NCBI GenBank assembly: GCA_917880885.1
Contig: OU862928.1
Location: forward strand, 9,753,721 to 9,817,720
Reading direction: 5' to 3'
Length of the DNA stretch: 64,000 nucleotides
Origin: Limnephilus marmoratus
Taxonomy: Eukaryota; Arthropoda; Insecta; Trichoptera; Limnephilidae
In this document: positions 31,635 through 42,340 of the stretch, one piece after another
Layout: every line of letters begins with the position of its first letter
How positions within the stretch are numbered: the first letter of the stretch is position 1
The notes under the pieces: model-generated
Told to the model about the DNA's origin: nothing
Databases searched by the model: none
What the model saw: the letters and a program-made list of their open reading frames with translations, nothing else
Made by a program: the position numbers and the translations under genes

Positions 31635-32811
31635 CTCTTCTTCTTGTGCCCTGTTCGTTCAACAGACGTTGGCTATCATGTTGGCTATGCAGACTTTGTT
31701 TACTGCGGCCCGGAACAGCTCTACAGTAAACTGGCCAAACCACTGTCTCAGGTTTTTCAGCCATGAGGTTTTCCTTCTTCCAGGGCCCTGTCTTCAAGCA
31801 ATCTTTCCCTGCATCATGAGATGCAAGATCTCATACTTCTCTGGATGTCTCATCACCTGTCCAAGATATTGAAGTTTTCAGATTTTTATAGTTTTAACCT
31901 CTAATTGGCCGTTAGCGCGCGGGCGCTATGGGCATGCGCGAGAAAATAATTCGAAAATCTGAATAAAATTATCGACCAAAAACTTTTTGTCTGCGATTTT
32001 GGCCCTTCTATGTACAGAATTTGTATGAAGAACACTTGCGCCAATCACTTGCGCCAACATTACTCTATGAGACGCGTAAGATTTTCATTCACCTTACCAG
32101 ACCAGAATATTTTTAAACGATTTTATCTGTGACTTAGAAACGTCAGATTTTGCCGCGAATTTACCCGTCGTAATTTATGCGTGTTCCTCGATTAAAACAT
32201 TGTAAAACCTATTAATTTACGTAAATAATGCAAGTATTGTTGTTTTGGTAAATAGTTTATTCTTCTAGGAACGTGTTTCAGTCAATATAATATACGATAG
32301 CTCAAAATTAATCCAAAAAACATTCAATTCAAAATTCAAAGTGGTGCTTTTTTAGTGAATTTTCGTGAAATGGCCTGGCCTTTGACTGGTTAATAACTTC
32401 TTTTTCTTTATTCATCCGAACCATAACATTTTGATTTGTAACCCTGTCCATCCAGCTTATTTTAAGTATTCTTCTATATAGCCACATCTCGAATGCCTCA
32501 AGTCGCCTAATTAGTTCTTCAGTAAGCGTCCATGCTTCCATTCCATAAAATAATATCGGAAACACATAGCATCTGACCATTCGCATTCGTAATCCAAGGT
32601 TGAGATCATGACAGCAGAAAATCTTTCTCATACGGATAAAGGTTGCACGAGCTTGCTCAATGTGGCATTTGATTTCAACCAAAGGATCCCATCTATCATT
32701 TACATTGCAGTCCAAGCATACAATACTCTGTACCTTCTCTAGTTTTGTTCCAGCAATATACAGATTTTCATCTAATACATTTTTTTTGCTTATGAGCATG
32801 TATTTTGTCAA
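31635..32811 (-). pseudogene. LINE-R RT C-terminal region, split by a TTAA-flanked insert
   Basis: The minus strand from 32811 encodes LEKVQSIVCLDCNVNDRWDP, FYGMEAWTLTEELIRRLEAF and YRRILKISWMDRVTNQNVMV, the thumb and C-terminal part of an RTE-like reverse transcriptase. Similarity breaks at 32389 and resumes at 31897 with the C-terminal region and the GAA-type tail near 31640. 5'-truncated and inactive. Confidence 0.82.
31898..32389. mobile_element. piggyBac-like MITE, TTAA duplication
   Basis: Comparison with the LINE-R copy at 33.9-34.7 kb shows a 492-bp insertion flanked by TTAA (31894-31897 and 32390-32393). The ends begin CC and share a GGCC about ten bases in, but otherwise match weakly, so family assignment rests mainly on the TTAA duplication. 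Non-coding. Confidence 0.65.
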
Positions 32812-32819
32812 CTAGATAA

Positions 32820-33050
32820 CTAATGTATCCATTCTAGAAGAGCTAGGCATCCACAATAGACTTTCAACTATCTGCCTACAACGTATTTTAAGATACTTTG
32901 GACACGCTGCTCGTCAAACTGAGGACTTCAACTTGGAGAAACTCTTATTCACTGGCCGCAGTGTTTGGCAGAAGAAGTAGAGGAAGGTCACCAATGCGCT
33001 GGAGTGACCAAGTATCACTGGCGTCCAGTGTGAAGAACAATATATACGCA
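32820..33050 (+). pseudogene. LINE C-terminal fragment
   Basis: The plus strand encodes ELGIHNRLSTICLQRILRYF then GHAARQTEDFNLEKLLFTG, and in a shifted frame RSPMRWSDQVSL, the C-terminal peptide typical of RTE-like LINEs. Frameshifted. Confidence 0.7.
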
Positions 33051-33079
33051 ACATTATAAGCTAATATTGCATTAACCCG

Positions 33080-33570
33080 TTTAATCACAGAAGACCAAAT
33101 TTCTCATATAAGCTCACATAGGTCTCATATAAACCGCTGTAACTCCTTTACTATCATAGTGAGAAATGTGTTCTAAACGGTGTTAGAAAGGCAAAACACC
33201 AAGCTTTATATTCAAATCTAAAAAATAACCATCAAAAAATTAAAATGCAGTTTTGAATCGCAATTTGAAAAAAAGTTTGGGAATTTTTTTAAATAATTTT
33301 TTCACATAATGACCAAAAGCTGGGGTTACAATAATGTTTATAATACATTTATCTAATAAAATATATATGTACGGGTTTTTTATTTTTTTTCTTTATAAGT
33401 AATTTTTGCTAAAAAAAATGTAAAGTGAGCCATTTTTAAAACTTTTTTATGTTTGCATGCAAAAGTTTTATATTTCAAAAATTATATGTTTATTTCGAAT
33501 TATAAAATTTGAAAGCGTATTTTATCACCTTTCGAATACAGTTTTTAGTTTTCAGATTATTCCATTTATT
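33080..33570. repeat. Relative of the long inverted-repeat family
   Basis: Both flanks resemble arms of 23440-24721 (ggtgttagaaaggcaaaaca on one side, tcacctttcgaatacagttt on the other), enclosing AT-rich sequence. A related scrap is at about 63040-63115. Confidence 0.5.
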
Positions 33571-33936
33571 TGTATTTTATTATAAAGCGGATCTGAAAAA
33601 TACGTCAAATTTCATAAGGGTTAATGACCAGCCTACCCCTACCAGTAGAAGAAAAAGAACCTACATTATGTGCAATACAGATATAGTACACGGCAATAAT
33701 CGCAAGGTGTGAATGTTTTCAGACAAGTAAAGAGAGACAAAAATTTGGCACAATTAGATTAATAACGGAGTGTTTAAAATTCTTTTGTAAACTTAGCAAT
33801 AACCTCAAAACAAGAAGTTACCGTAATATCTCGATAAACTAACTTAATCCCTAAGGCGGCTGCCCACATTACAGTCCAGTGAAATAATGACTACCTTGAG
33901 ATGCACTGCAGTTTACAGTATGTATTTCATTACCGT

Positions 33937-34695
33937 CTTCTTCTTGTCCCCTGTCCGTTCAACGGACGTTGGCTATCATGTTGGCTATGCGGATTTTGTT
34001 TACTGCGGCCCGGAACAGCTCCACGGTAGACTGGCCAAACCACTGTCTCAGGTTTTTCAGCCATGAGGTTCTCCTTCTTCCAGGGCCCCGTCTTCCGGCA
34101 ATTTTTCCCTGCATTATGAGATGCAAGATCTCATACTTCTCTGGATGTCTCGTCACATGTCCAAGATATTTAAGTTTTCGGATTTTTATAGTTTTAATTA
34201 CTTCCTTTTCTTTATTCATCCGAACCATAACATCTTCATTTGTAACCCTGTCCATCCAGCTTATTTTAAATATTCTTCTGTGGATCCACATCTCAAATGC
34301 GTCAAGTCACCTAATTAGTTCTTCAGTAAGCGTCCATTCGCATTCGTAATCCAAGGTTGAGATCATGACTGCAGAACATTTTTTTCATGCAGATAAAGGT
34401 TGCATGAGCTTGCTCAATGCGGCATTTGATTTCAACTGAAGGATCCCATCTATCATTTACATTGCAGCCCAAGTATACATTGCAGAGCATGTATTTTGTT
34501 TTATTTATATTCAGTTCTAACCCAAAATTCTCACAAGTCTTCACTACTTGATTCAGCAAAAGTTGTAAATTCTCAATGTTACTTGTTAGAAGTACTGTAT
34601 CATCTGCATAACGCAGGTTATTCAGAATCTTCCCATTTATAACAAGTCCTTGAGTAGCTTCTTGCATTTCATTACCGTCAAAGTTTGTCAATGTA
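33937..34695 (-). pseudogene. LINE-R reverse transcriptase, C-terminal half with 47-bp deletion
   Basis: The minus strand from about 34691 encodes NLRYADDTVLLTSNIENLQL (catalytic YADD) and ELNINKTKYML, then after a break RRIFKISWMDRVTNEDVMV and GRRGPGRRRTSWLKNLRQWF to IANVR and a GAA tail. The break near 34333 is a 47-bp deletion relative to 32535-32585, bounded by ccat microhomology, which shifts the frame. Inactive. Confidence 0.85.
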
Positions 34696-34699
34696 AAAA

Positions 34700-35130
34700 A
34701 TGTCGCTATTGCAGAAGTTATCTTTTATTTAAAATGTAATTTTCAATATTATATTTGGCTTTAGATATTTAATAAATTTAAGCCGCACTATAGGGGTTAA
34801 TGAACCATGAACTTGAGAGAATCCGAGGCTCTTCATCCAAAATGATACGAAATTATCCGATACTCAATGATTCAAATATGTTAGAGACTACCACCATATA
34901 TCTGCACGGAGTTCTGAGTATCTGAGGCACACATTGACAATATTTCAAACTCCCATGGTCAGCCGGCCGTGTCCGGACTAATTTCGTCAACACTTTAAAA
35001 ACATGTCGTCACTTATGTCAAACATTTTGTAAAAATTTAGATCAATACTACAAACAAAACAGTCAACAAAGAATGACAGGATATAAAAATGACAAGGAGA
35101 ATTCAACAATGATTGGCAGCGATGCGGGTC
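34700..35130. other. No recognised feature
   Basis: AT-rich, no recognised element. Confidence 0.4.
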
Positions 35131-35142
35131 TTGTGATTTCAG

Positions 35143-35463
35143 CAGCCCCGGATCTAGGGGGGGGGGGCCCGGGCGGCAGTTTTAAGTGGCGCCAAAATCT
35201 CAATTTATATGTTTGACCGAAAAAAAAAAACTTGATTCACAAAGCGCCCGGCATCCAGCGCATGTCATTTATTTATGAATGTATCCTAAGTTGATTTAGA
35301 ACGCGTGCATAGTGCGCATCTAGAACTAGGGACTACACGAGCTGAGCTGGATAAACCCGAGCGAAGTGACGCGACACCTCACGAAAGGGGGCGCCACTCA
35401 TCGAAATGGGGCACCACTATCAAGTTTCCGTCCCGGTTTGAAAAAGTCATAGATCCGGGGCTG
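35143..35463. mobile_element. hAT-like MITE with 8-bp target duplication
   Basis: Ends CAGCCCCGGATCTAG and (inverted) CAGCCCCGGATCTATG. GATTTCAG flanks both sides (35135-35142 and 35464-35471). 321 bp, non-coding, with a G run near the left end. Termini relate it to the element at 3705-4725. Confidence 0.88.
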
Positions 35464-35589
35464 GATTTCAGCAGCGAAGTATATGAACTGTGAGCGACAA
35501 GTTATTTGCGACATCATATTTGTTGGATACCTGCACATCCTTGAAAAGAAGTGCCTAACACTTCAATAAACTAACAGTGAACCACGAAA

Positions 35590-35860
35590 TTGAGCATGAG
35601 ACATAAGATTCGGCAGGTTCCAAAGACGTGATGGAATGGACATGTTGAAAGAATGCCAGATGAAAAGACACAAGGAGTGTGTGAATGTCCCAGTGGAAGC
35701 AATTAGTGTCCAGAGTTGGAACAAAGAAGAACTGGATAAACTGCACGAAAGACAAATAATGGAGCAGGACAGGAAGGACTGAGGACCGCAGGTGAATGGC
35801 GAAGGACCACAGCAAGTGGAGAGCATTTATGGAGGAGGACAAATCCCACCCTGGGATGTA
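35590..35860 (+). pseudogene. LINE C-terminal fragment
   Basis: In changing frames the plus strand encodes HVERMPDEKTQGV-like, KKNWINCTKDK and KWRAFMEEDKSHPG, the familiar C-terminal region of an RTE-like LINE. It is followed directly by SINE-B. Confidence 0.65.
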
Positions 35861-36310
35861 CAAATTTGAGGCGGGTATAGGTACCACCGCTCCGAGAACC
35901 ATTTTTTGGATAACCAATACCCTTGCCATAGATCATACCAGATGGTTCAGTACATTTGGTGGATTAGCAGGGGTGCCCGGTTTCATGAGGTGAAATTTGT
36001 CTAGATCTTGACAGAAAATGCAATTGCCCACTTGATGCTTGGCGGGCCAGATCGGGAGAGATAAGTTGAGGACGACCTAATCTAGACTAGACTCTTTCGA
36101 CCCATCGCCTTGCACCGTAGTGAGAGGGATGGATTCATACGTCCTAGACACATTAACCCCCAGATTCCTACCCACCCCTCATATCTTTTCCTTCCCAGAA
36201 CCACCACTTCTTCCTTTCCCTGAAAATACCCTCCACATAGCATCCCCAAAAATAACTTAGGCACTAACAGAATTTTTTTTCCTCGGGGCCTCCTTTGTGG
36301 AGATAATGAG
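35861..36310 (+). mobile_element. SINE-B, near full-length
   Basis: From caaatttgaggcgggtatag to the 3' hairpin and ggagataatg. Contains all body blocks, including a segment absent from the 30.5 and 60.2 kb copies. Confidence 0.88.
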
Positions 36311-36580
36311 GCAGGTCTTAACTTAAGTTACAAAAATACACAAGATAAAACAAAACAGTCTTCACACCACAGATAATAGAAACAAAGGGAAATATGGCAT
36401 GAAAGCACGCCGAATAACTAATTAGAGTTATACTTCAGGTTTTTCTCCCTTGTTTCTATTATCTAATGGAAAAAATAGTATTTACACATAGGCTGCCCAA
36501 AATAGAAAACAAAATCAAACAAAAACATCACACGATACACTTTAAACTAACTCAAAGAAACTCAACAAGTCGTGGAACAG

Positions 36581-36733
36581 TCATACATCATTAGAGTTAG
36601 GTTTGTCGGTGACAAAGATCTTGAGGATGTTTTTGAGCTCCGTGTCGAGGGCCTGCGCGGCTGCAAACCTGTCGGCCTGACCCCGGGAGGGAGCCACACA
36701 CTCCCTCAGGATCTGCGGGAAGTCTGGTGACTT
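36581..36733 (-). CDS. DIPK2: DIPK2 homologue, exon 4 (C-terminus)
   Basis: 153 nt including the TGA stop at 36583-36581. It encodes residues 360-409, beginning KSPDFPQILRECV and including QADRFAAAQALDTELKNILK. The acceptor is tttattctttccgcag just upstream of 36733 on the minus strand. Exon 3 ends in phase 0, which matches. The helical C-terminal tail aligns in position with the end of the DIPK2 kinase-like domain, where the family keeps a short Cys-containing helix-rich segment. No convincing polyA signal was found in the 270 nt beyond the stop; the next recognised feature downstream is SINE-B at 36310. Confidence 0.88.
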   Translation of the reverse strand, partial: KSPDFPQILRECVAPSRGQADRFAAAQALDTELKNILKIFVTDKPNSNDV

Positions 36734-37049
36734 CTGCGGAAAGAATAAATTATAACAAATATTACAAGTCAATTTTTTACCCATTTCTGGTGTAACTTTT
36801 TTTGCAGTTCAGGCAGTAGCTATATTAATATTTCGAAATGTGATTTTTGTGTTAGTTTAATTTAGACCGAATTTTTTCTCCTGATTTTCTCTAAAAGTAA
36901 GGATTGATTGCAATTTTTTCAAAGTTTAATTTTTATGTATTTTTTTTTAATTTTAAAAATGTTTATATTTTTGGTATACAGTGCATGATTTGTCATTTTA
37001 TGTGAAATACACTTCCTGAGATCTAATGGAAGCTTTTATATTTACAAAA

Positions 37050-37620
37050 AAAGGCAATAAACATACGTCCATTATCGCTATAATGCTGCAGCTCTTTCTT
37101 ATACATTAAATAATGGTGAGACACACAAGATACGTCTGGCTGTTTCCTCCAAAAAAATAGTGTTTTGTTACGGGAATTTCGTTTCATCTTCTTTATACAA
37201 GTGAGGGAGATGTAAGATAATGATTGTATGTTTCCTTTGGGAGGGGTGCAAACATATGTTCACCGTTTGTCTCATTTTCGACTGTTGTCATTTAGTGTGT
37301 AAGAAAAAGCGACAGCATTATATGTTTAAGAACAAAATCAAAACCATCAGCGCATTGACATTCGGCATTTTTGAATTTTTGTATTTCACTCACACTTCAT
37401 CCTTGAAACCATTTTCCACACTTTCAAAATTTTCGTCACTAATAGTATTGGTAGGGTCTACGGATACATCACAGTGCGATGTGTGAGAGAGATGCAAGAA
37501 AATGATGACTTTTTTCCTTTGTAGGGAACAGACCTACGTACATTGTGCATCTCATCTTTTGTAAGAGCTACAGCAATATTGTGATAAGGAACGTACACGT
37601 ATGTTTATGCCGTGAATCGA
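37050..37620 (+). mobile_element. MITE family M1, uninterrupted copy (DIPK2 intron 3)
   Basis: Starts aataaacatacgtccattat with a block including gctataatgctgcagctctt, and ends with gctacagcaatattgtgata and acgtatgtttatg, an imperfect inverted version of the start (about 45 bp). The site at about 37449-37462 (agtattggtagggtctac) is the unoccupied form of the insertion at 5357 in another M1 copy. Non-coding. Confidence 0.82.
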
Positions 37621-38051
37621 TACGGTTATAATGTTCTTTCAAATGAAAGCAGCAAAAACTTGTAAAATATAAGGAATAAATAACAAACAAAAAAAATTGT
37701 TATGAAGCGTCAAATGTTCTACTAGTGCCAGATTTAAGTAAGGTCTGCCTAGCGATTCCGTATTTTTTGTGGGATCGTTATTGGATAATATTTCGATATT
37801 TCCTGTCAGATTTGTGTGATTTTGACACATTTTTTAGTTTAGATCGATTTAAACACAAATTCCTGCAAGTACGCATGATTATTTATTGATTTAATGTACG
37901 TTGAACATAGAAAAAGCAAATAACAGCCATAAAAATCAAACAAATCTGACAGGAGATAAGGTCCATTATCCAATAAATACACAAAAAATACGGAATCGCC
38001 AGGCTGAAAGGGTTCAAAGCAACAAGGGTTCAAAACAGAGCGAGAATTTAC

Positions 38052-38349
38052 CTGTAAAACAAACTGAGGAACTTCTGCCAACACCTCATCCTTCAGCAAT
38101 TTGCAGATACTATAATAATTGTGATCACTGAGATGGTGGCGACAGATGTCCTCGGTGGAGAAGGCGAAACAGCCAGAGCACTCGATGACCTCGCTGCGGT
38201 GGTTCTGGGGCCACGTGTCCTCGGGGAACACGGTGGACTCCTTGTCCAGGACTATCACATTTTCCATGTCCACCATCATGGGGATGTTTTTGTTCGCGCC
38301 CCAGTTTTTGAGGACTATGTTATCCGAGGTTATGTCGGTAAGGTAGAAG
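38052..38349 (-). CDS. DIPK2: DIPK2 homologue, exon 3 (catalytic-loop region)
   Basis: 298 nt encoding residues 260 (split) to 359. The exon opens with FYLTDITSDNIVLKNWG: Asp265 and Asn270 sit at the catalytic-loop positions (family pattern L-x-D-x-S-x-D-N). It is followed by MMVDMENVIVLDK, where Asp287 is the DFG-equivalent metal-binding Asp. Later it carries CSGCF, DICRHHLSDHNYYSICKLL and VPQFVLQ, matching the family's conserved DHNYY(A/S)(V/I)C region. Acceptor tttttaatttcag, donor GTAAAT. Both active-site acidic residues are kept. Confidence 0.93.
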
Positions 38350-38439
38350 CTGAAATTAAAAAATAATAAATAATGAGTCGTAGATGCGACCCACTCTCTT
38401 GTGACAAATGTTAGAAATGTTTTAAAATTTTAAAAATTA

Positions 38440-38743
38440 ATAACCACGTCTGTCTATTTGTTCGCGATAAACTCAAAAACTACTGAACGGATTTTCATGC
38501 GGTTTTCACCAGTGGATAGAGTGATTCATGAGGAAGGTTTAGGCATATAATTTGTCAAGGTTTTGTGTAAATTGGTTGAAATATAAAGGAGAATGTCTGT
38601 ATGTGGTGGAGCGCAGGCTGGCAAGCGGGCGGTGTGGATTTGATCTGTATGCAAATTAACAGTAGGCGGTGGTTATAAAAGTTGGGTAACCATCCAGTAG
38701 ATGGCGTTGTGTTTCTGATGTTTTTGATGACTGGGTCAGCTAG
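38440..38743 (+). mobile_element. Helitron-like element in DIPK2 intron 2
   Basis: Contains tgttcgcgataaactcaaaa and ctgaacggattttcatgcgg and ends gactgggtcag plus CTAG (38740-38743) then T. The 5' TC end is not clear. Confidence 0.65.
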
Positions 38744-38833
38744 TAATTCAATATTACTAAGACTGTCGATATTATTAACTTGTGTGTTATACTATGCATA
38801 TACGGGAATTTTTTTCTAAGGTTCTATACATTT

Positions 38834-39313
38834 ATTTTTTACATTAACTCCACACAGGAGGCTGAGGACAATAATTCCCCGCATAACCTATGTCATCTTT
38901 GGGGATGCTGTGTGGAGGCTCTTTTTAGGAAAGCAAGGAGAGGAAGCTCCAGGAAGGAAAAGGTTATTAAGGATGGGTAGGAATCTGGCAGTCTGTGTGT
39001 CCAGGAGTGACGGATATGTCCAGGAGTGATGGACAGTATGAATCCATCCCTCCCACTGCAATGCAAGGCGATGTTCTGAGAGAGTACGGCTGGAAAAGTC
39101 AGAGGGACTCCCTCAACAATTCTCTCCCGATCCGGCCTGCCATGCAGCTGGTGGGCATACGCATCCGCCGCCAAGACCCAGTCAAACCTCACCCCATGAA
39201 CCCGGGCACCCCTGCTAAGTCACCAAAAGTAGCGAACCACTTGGGGTAACCTATGGCATAAGTGTTGGTTATCCAGTAAATGGTTCCCGGGGCGGCGGTA
39301 CCCACACCCGCTT
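38834..39313 (-). mobile_element. SINE-B in DIPK2 intron 2
   Basis: Full-length on the same strand as the gene, from the hairpin (aactccacacaggagg as read on plus) to gcggtacccacacccgc. It ends about 60 bp from the exon 2 donor. Confidence 0.88.
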
Positions 39314-39373
39314 GATGATACGTGGATTGTAATAAAATTGGTGAACTAAGGCAGGATGAAAGCATCACATTAC

Positions 39374-39564
39374 CGGAATCTTGTGTGATTGAACGTGAAC
39401 ACGGAGGCCATCTCCAGCAGGTTGATGGCAAGCTGCGCGCGGTAGAGCCAGGGTTCGCTGAGGAAGGAGCTGAGCATGAGGCCGCAGTCCTGCTGCACAA
39501 TAGCCCTCCCGCAGGCCCCGTAGTACTGGGGCACAGGCCACTTGGGGCTATCCGCATTCAGATA
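39374..39564 (-). CDS. DIPK2: DIPK2 homologue, exon 2
   Basis: 191 nt encoding residues 197-259 and two bases of codon 260. It includes WPVPQYYGACGRAIV (family pattern P.YLGACGR), SSFLSEPWLYRAQLAINLLE and FTFNHTRF. Acceptor ttttttaactattgcag, donor GTAATG. The phase (63 codons plus 2 nt) is completed by the C that starts exon 3. The codon usage is notably GC-rich compared with the flanking introns. Confidence 0.92.
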
Positions 39565-39667
39565 CTGCAATAGTTAAAAAATCAATTAACCAACAAAACT
39601 AATCACATACAGCTAAATCATTTTAAAGAGCCCACATTTGAATGTACATGTGCACATAGTTAGAACT

Positions 39668-40262
39668 TTTTTCCGTTAACTCCACACAGGAGGCCCTGAG
39701 GAAAATAATTTCCCCCAGGGCTTACGTCATCTGAGATGCTGTGTGGAGGGTCTTCTTGAGGAGAGGAAGAAATGAAAATTGGTCTTGAAGAAACCCATGT
39801 TGTAGGAAAGAGGAAACACAGAGGCCGGCTAATCGTTCCACAGCCGAGCTGTTGAACACAAGAACGAGTCGAAGGAGCGACCCGTTCTCATGTGACAAAT
39901 GTTAACTGTGCACATATGTTGGGAACACATTTGGCGTGTTTCCCGACTACGCACCGGTGCCGAAGGGATCAATGACGCTAGTTCCTCGGAGCATCTTCCA
40001 TTGAAATACCGGTAAAACAAGGATAACATTCCCACCCAACACCTGTGTTCTAAAGATTGCAATCCGTTTGTTAAGATGGGAGAATCTATCAAATGGAGCG
40101 CTCGTTTCTGCACAGAGTCGAGGGTATTTTTCAGGTATTTTGGAGCTCCAGACCAGAGGTGGCTGCCAAATTTAACTGTGGGACGCACTTGTGATTTGTA
40201 CAGGGTTGTGTTACAGCAGTTGTGTACCATTAAAGTATCTGCGGGCCCTGTACTGTACTATA
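39668..40262 (-). mobile_element. LINE-J 3' end (DIPK2 intron 1)
   Basis: The minus strand encodes TLYKSQVRPTVKFGSHLWSG, YLKNTLDSVQKRALHLIDSP and FDSFLCSTARLWND in one frame, followed by the 3' UTR hairpin ending at 39668. This is the best preserved LINE-J copy here; it is 5'-truncated, with a frame change after about 39829. Confidence 0.85.
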
Positions 40263-40319
40263 TTAGTGTTTCATTCAACAATTATTGCTTATTACAATTA
40301 TTTGGCTGGCAGGAGATAA

Positions 40320-40440
40320 GCCGACGTAGCTCAATGGACAGAGCAGTTGACCGGAAATCAGAAGGACGCGGGTTCGAGTCCCGTCGGTGGCATGTATCTT
40401 TTCTCGGGAGATTTTTTCAATGGAGATGAGTGTTTCAGGC
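40320..40440 (+). mobile_element. SINE-C with an almost intact tRNA-like head
   Basis: From gccgacgtagctcaatggac to ccgtcggtggca the sequence folds as a tRNA: 7-bp acceptor with one mismatch, D arm (GCTC/GAGC), anticodon loop CCGGAAA, and T arm with TTCGAGT. A box tagctcaatgg and B box gggttcgagtccc are intact. It continues into a non-tRNA body (tgtatcttttctcgggag), as do 29640 and 51593, so it is a SINE and not a tRNA gene. Confidence 0.7.
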
Positions 40441-40540
40441 TAATAATTATTACTTGTAATAATTGTTACCCTTTGTGCTATGCATAAAAATCTTGTCTTA
40501 AACATTAGTTTATCAATTAAAAAATAATAATTAATACTAT

Positions 40541-42340
40541 TTATTTTATTTATTTATTTATTGTTTCTTTACACTGTAGGTAAAAATGTTTACAATACAA
40601 TTTGTTACCTCACTAGGACAAGCCTGTGTTGAGGTTAACAATAATTATACAAGTTAACAAAATAACACAAAATTATACAGATTTTGAAAGAACAATATTG
40701 TTGTATTTCTTACAGATTGAGATTATGGGTACCCAGTACCCACTAAACTGATGGCGCTAGGTAGTACATTAATGTAGACTTTTAGGGTGACCATAGTTTT
40801 GAGATCTGATTCAAAATAAAATAAAGTATTTTTTTGTTTTGTTTTTAAGATTAAGTTGTAAATAATAAATATATGTATATAATTTAACATGCTATAGATT
40901 TGGCAGGAGGAAGATGAAAAAAAAAACAGTTTAAACAAAAATAAAAATTATTTTAGCTTATTTTATAAACATACTCATTTAGCTAATAATTTAGAAAGGA
41001 CAAAGTAGAGAAAATTAATTGGCAATCCTCGACTAACACAAATAATTTAAGATTCTTTTTAAAAGTGTACAAGGAATTAGATGACTTTATATGTTCTGGA
41101 AGGCTATTAAATATGAGTGGAGCTTGATAAAAATAATTTCTTTGACCAAAAGAAGATTTAGTTTGAATTGCCATAAAATTCAGACCAGAGCCAATTCTCG
41201 TAGTACGAATTTGCTGTGTTCTTTCTGCAATATTAATATTATTAAAAAATCTACAAAGCGTTTGTGTAATATATAACTGTTTTACGTTCATTACATTACA
41301 TTCCTTAAAAAGTAAATGAGTTGGATATTTAATTTTTTTTCTTGAACATAACTTTAAGAATCATTTTTTGGGCAATATTAAGTGGTTCTATATAAGTCTT
41401 TGCGCAGGATCCCCAGCACACTATATTATAAGAAAGCAGAGACTGGATTATTGCAAAATAAACAGTTTTTAATTTTTCTTTGTCTAGTATATGTCTCAGT
41501 TCTTTAAAGATATAGGTAAGTCTCCTAATATTATTTACTAACATATTAACATGATCATTCCATCTCAAGAATTTATCTATTTTTACACCAAGGTATTTGA
41601 TGCTGACTACATTTTCTAAAGGGTTGCAGTTACATGTTTGAAAACAATTGTGAATAATCAAGTTGTGAGTTTCGGAAGGCTGACTTTTACTTGAAATGCT
41701 AAAAGTGATAAATTTGGTTTTTTGTGCATTCAAAGTTAATATATTATTGTTTAACCAACTATTTACCACTCTTAAACCTATATTACTTTTGTTGAAAGTT
41801 TCATTCCAAGTTTTACCTTCAAATATTAAGGCAGTGTCATCTGCAAAACTAACAATGTTACCAGGAATATTCAGACTACATAAATCATTTATATAAATAA
41901 GAAACAATATTGGCCCAAGCACACTACCTTGCGGGACTCCAAAGGAGATTGATTTACCCTCGCTTATTATCTTATTTATTTCCACTTGTTGTGTTCTGTC
42001 ACTAAGATAAGATCTGAACCAGCCCATTGCTGTATTATTAATGCCTAAAGATGATAATTTTTTAAGTAGCAATTCGTGGGAAACAGTGTCAAATGCTTTT
42101 GATAAATCCAAGAACACCGCTATGGCTTTGTTGCCATAGTCCAGCGCTCTTGTAACTTTGGTCAATACCTTTAAAACAGCATCACTCGTACCTTTATTTG
42201 CTCTGAAACCGAATTGATTGTCAGAGAGTAATTTGTATTTTTCTAAGAATGAAACTAATCTTGACTTGGCCAATCTTTCTATCAATTTTGAAAGAGTATT
42301 ATTATATGGAGTCACCAATCTAATTGCGGTTTTCTCTATG
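40541..42340 (-). pseudogene. Jockey/CR1-type LINE, reverse transcriptase and 3' end (DIPK2 intron 1)
   Basis: The minus strand from 42318 encodes an RT domain: FLDLSKAFDTVSHELLLKKL (motif A), FGVPQGSVLGPILFLIYIND (motif B), IVSFADDTALIF (catalytic ADD), then SIKYLGVKIDKFLRWNDHV and SYNIVCWGSCAKT. The frame ends at 41329 beside a run of eight T (41333-41340 on plus) and continues in another frame from 41291 (TRIGSGLNFMAIQT and FNSLPEHIKSSNSL), so a homopolymer slip broke it. The 3' UTR has a hairpin at 40605-40636 and a TAAA-repeat tail ending near 40541. 5'-truncated in the linker before RT. About 330 residues of RT remain open, so it is fairly young. Confidence 0.9.

Noticed and set aside
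40320..40392. Functional tRNA gene
   Set aside because: It folds well, but has an acceptor mismatch, an anticodon arm with imperfect pairing, no clear isotype, and a SINE body attached; related copies occur at 29.6 and 51.6 kb.
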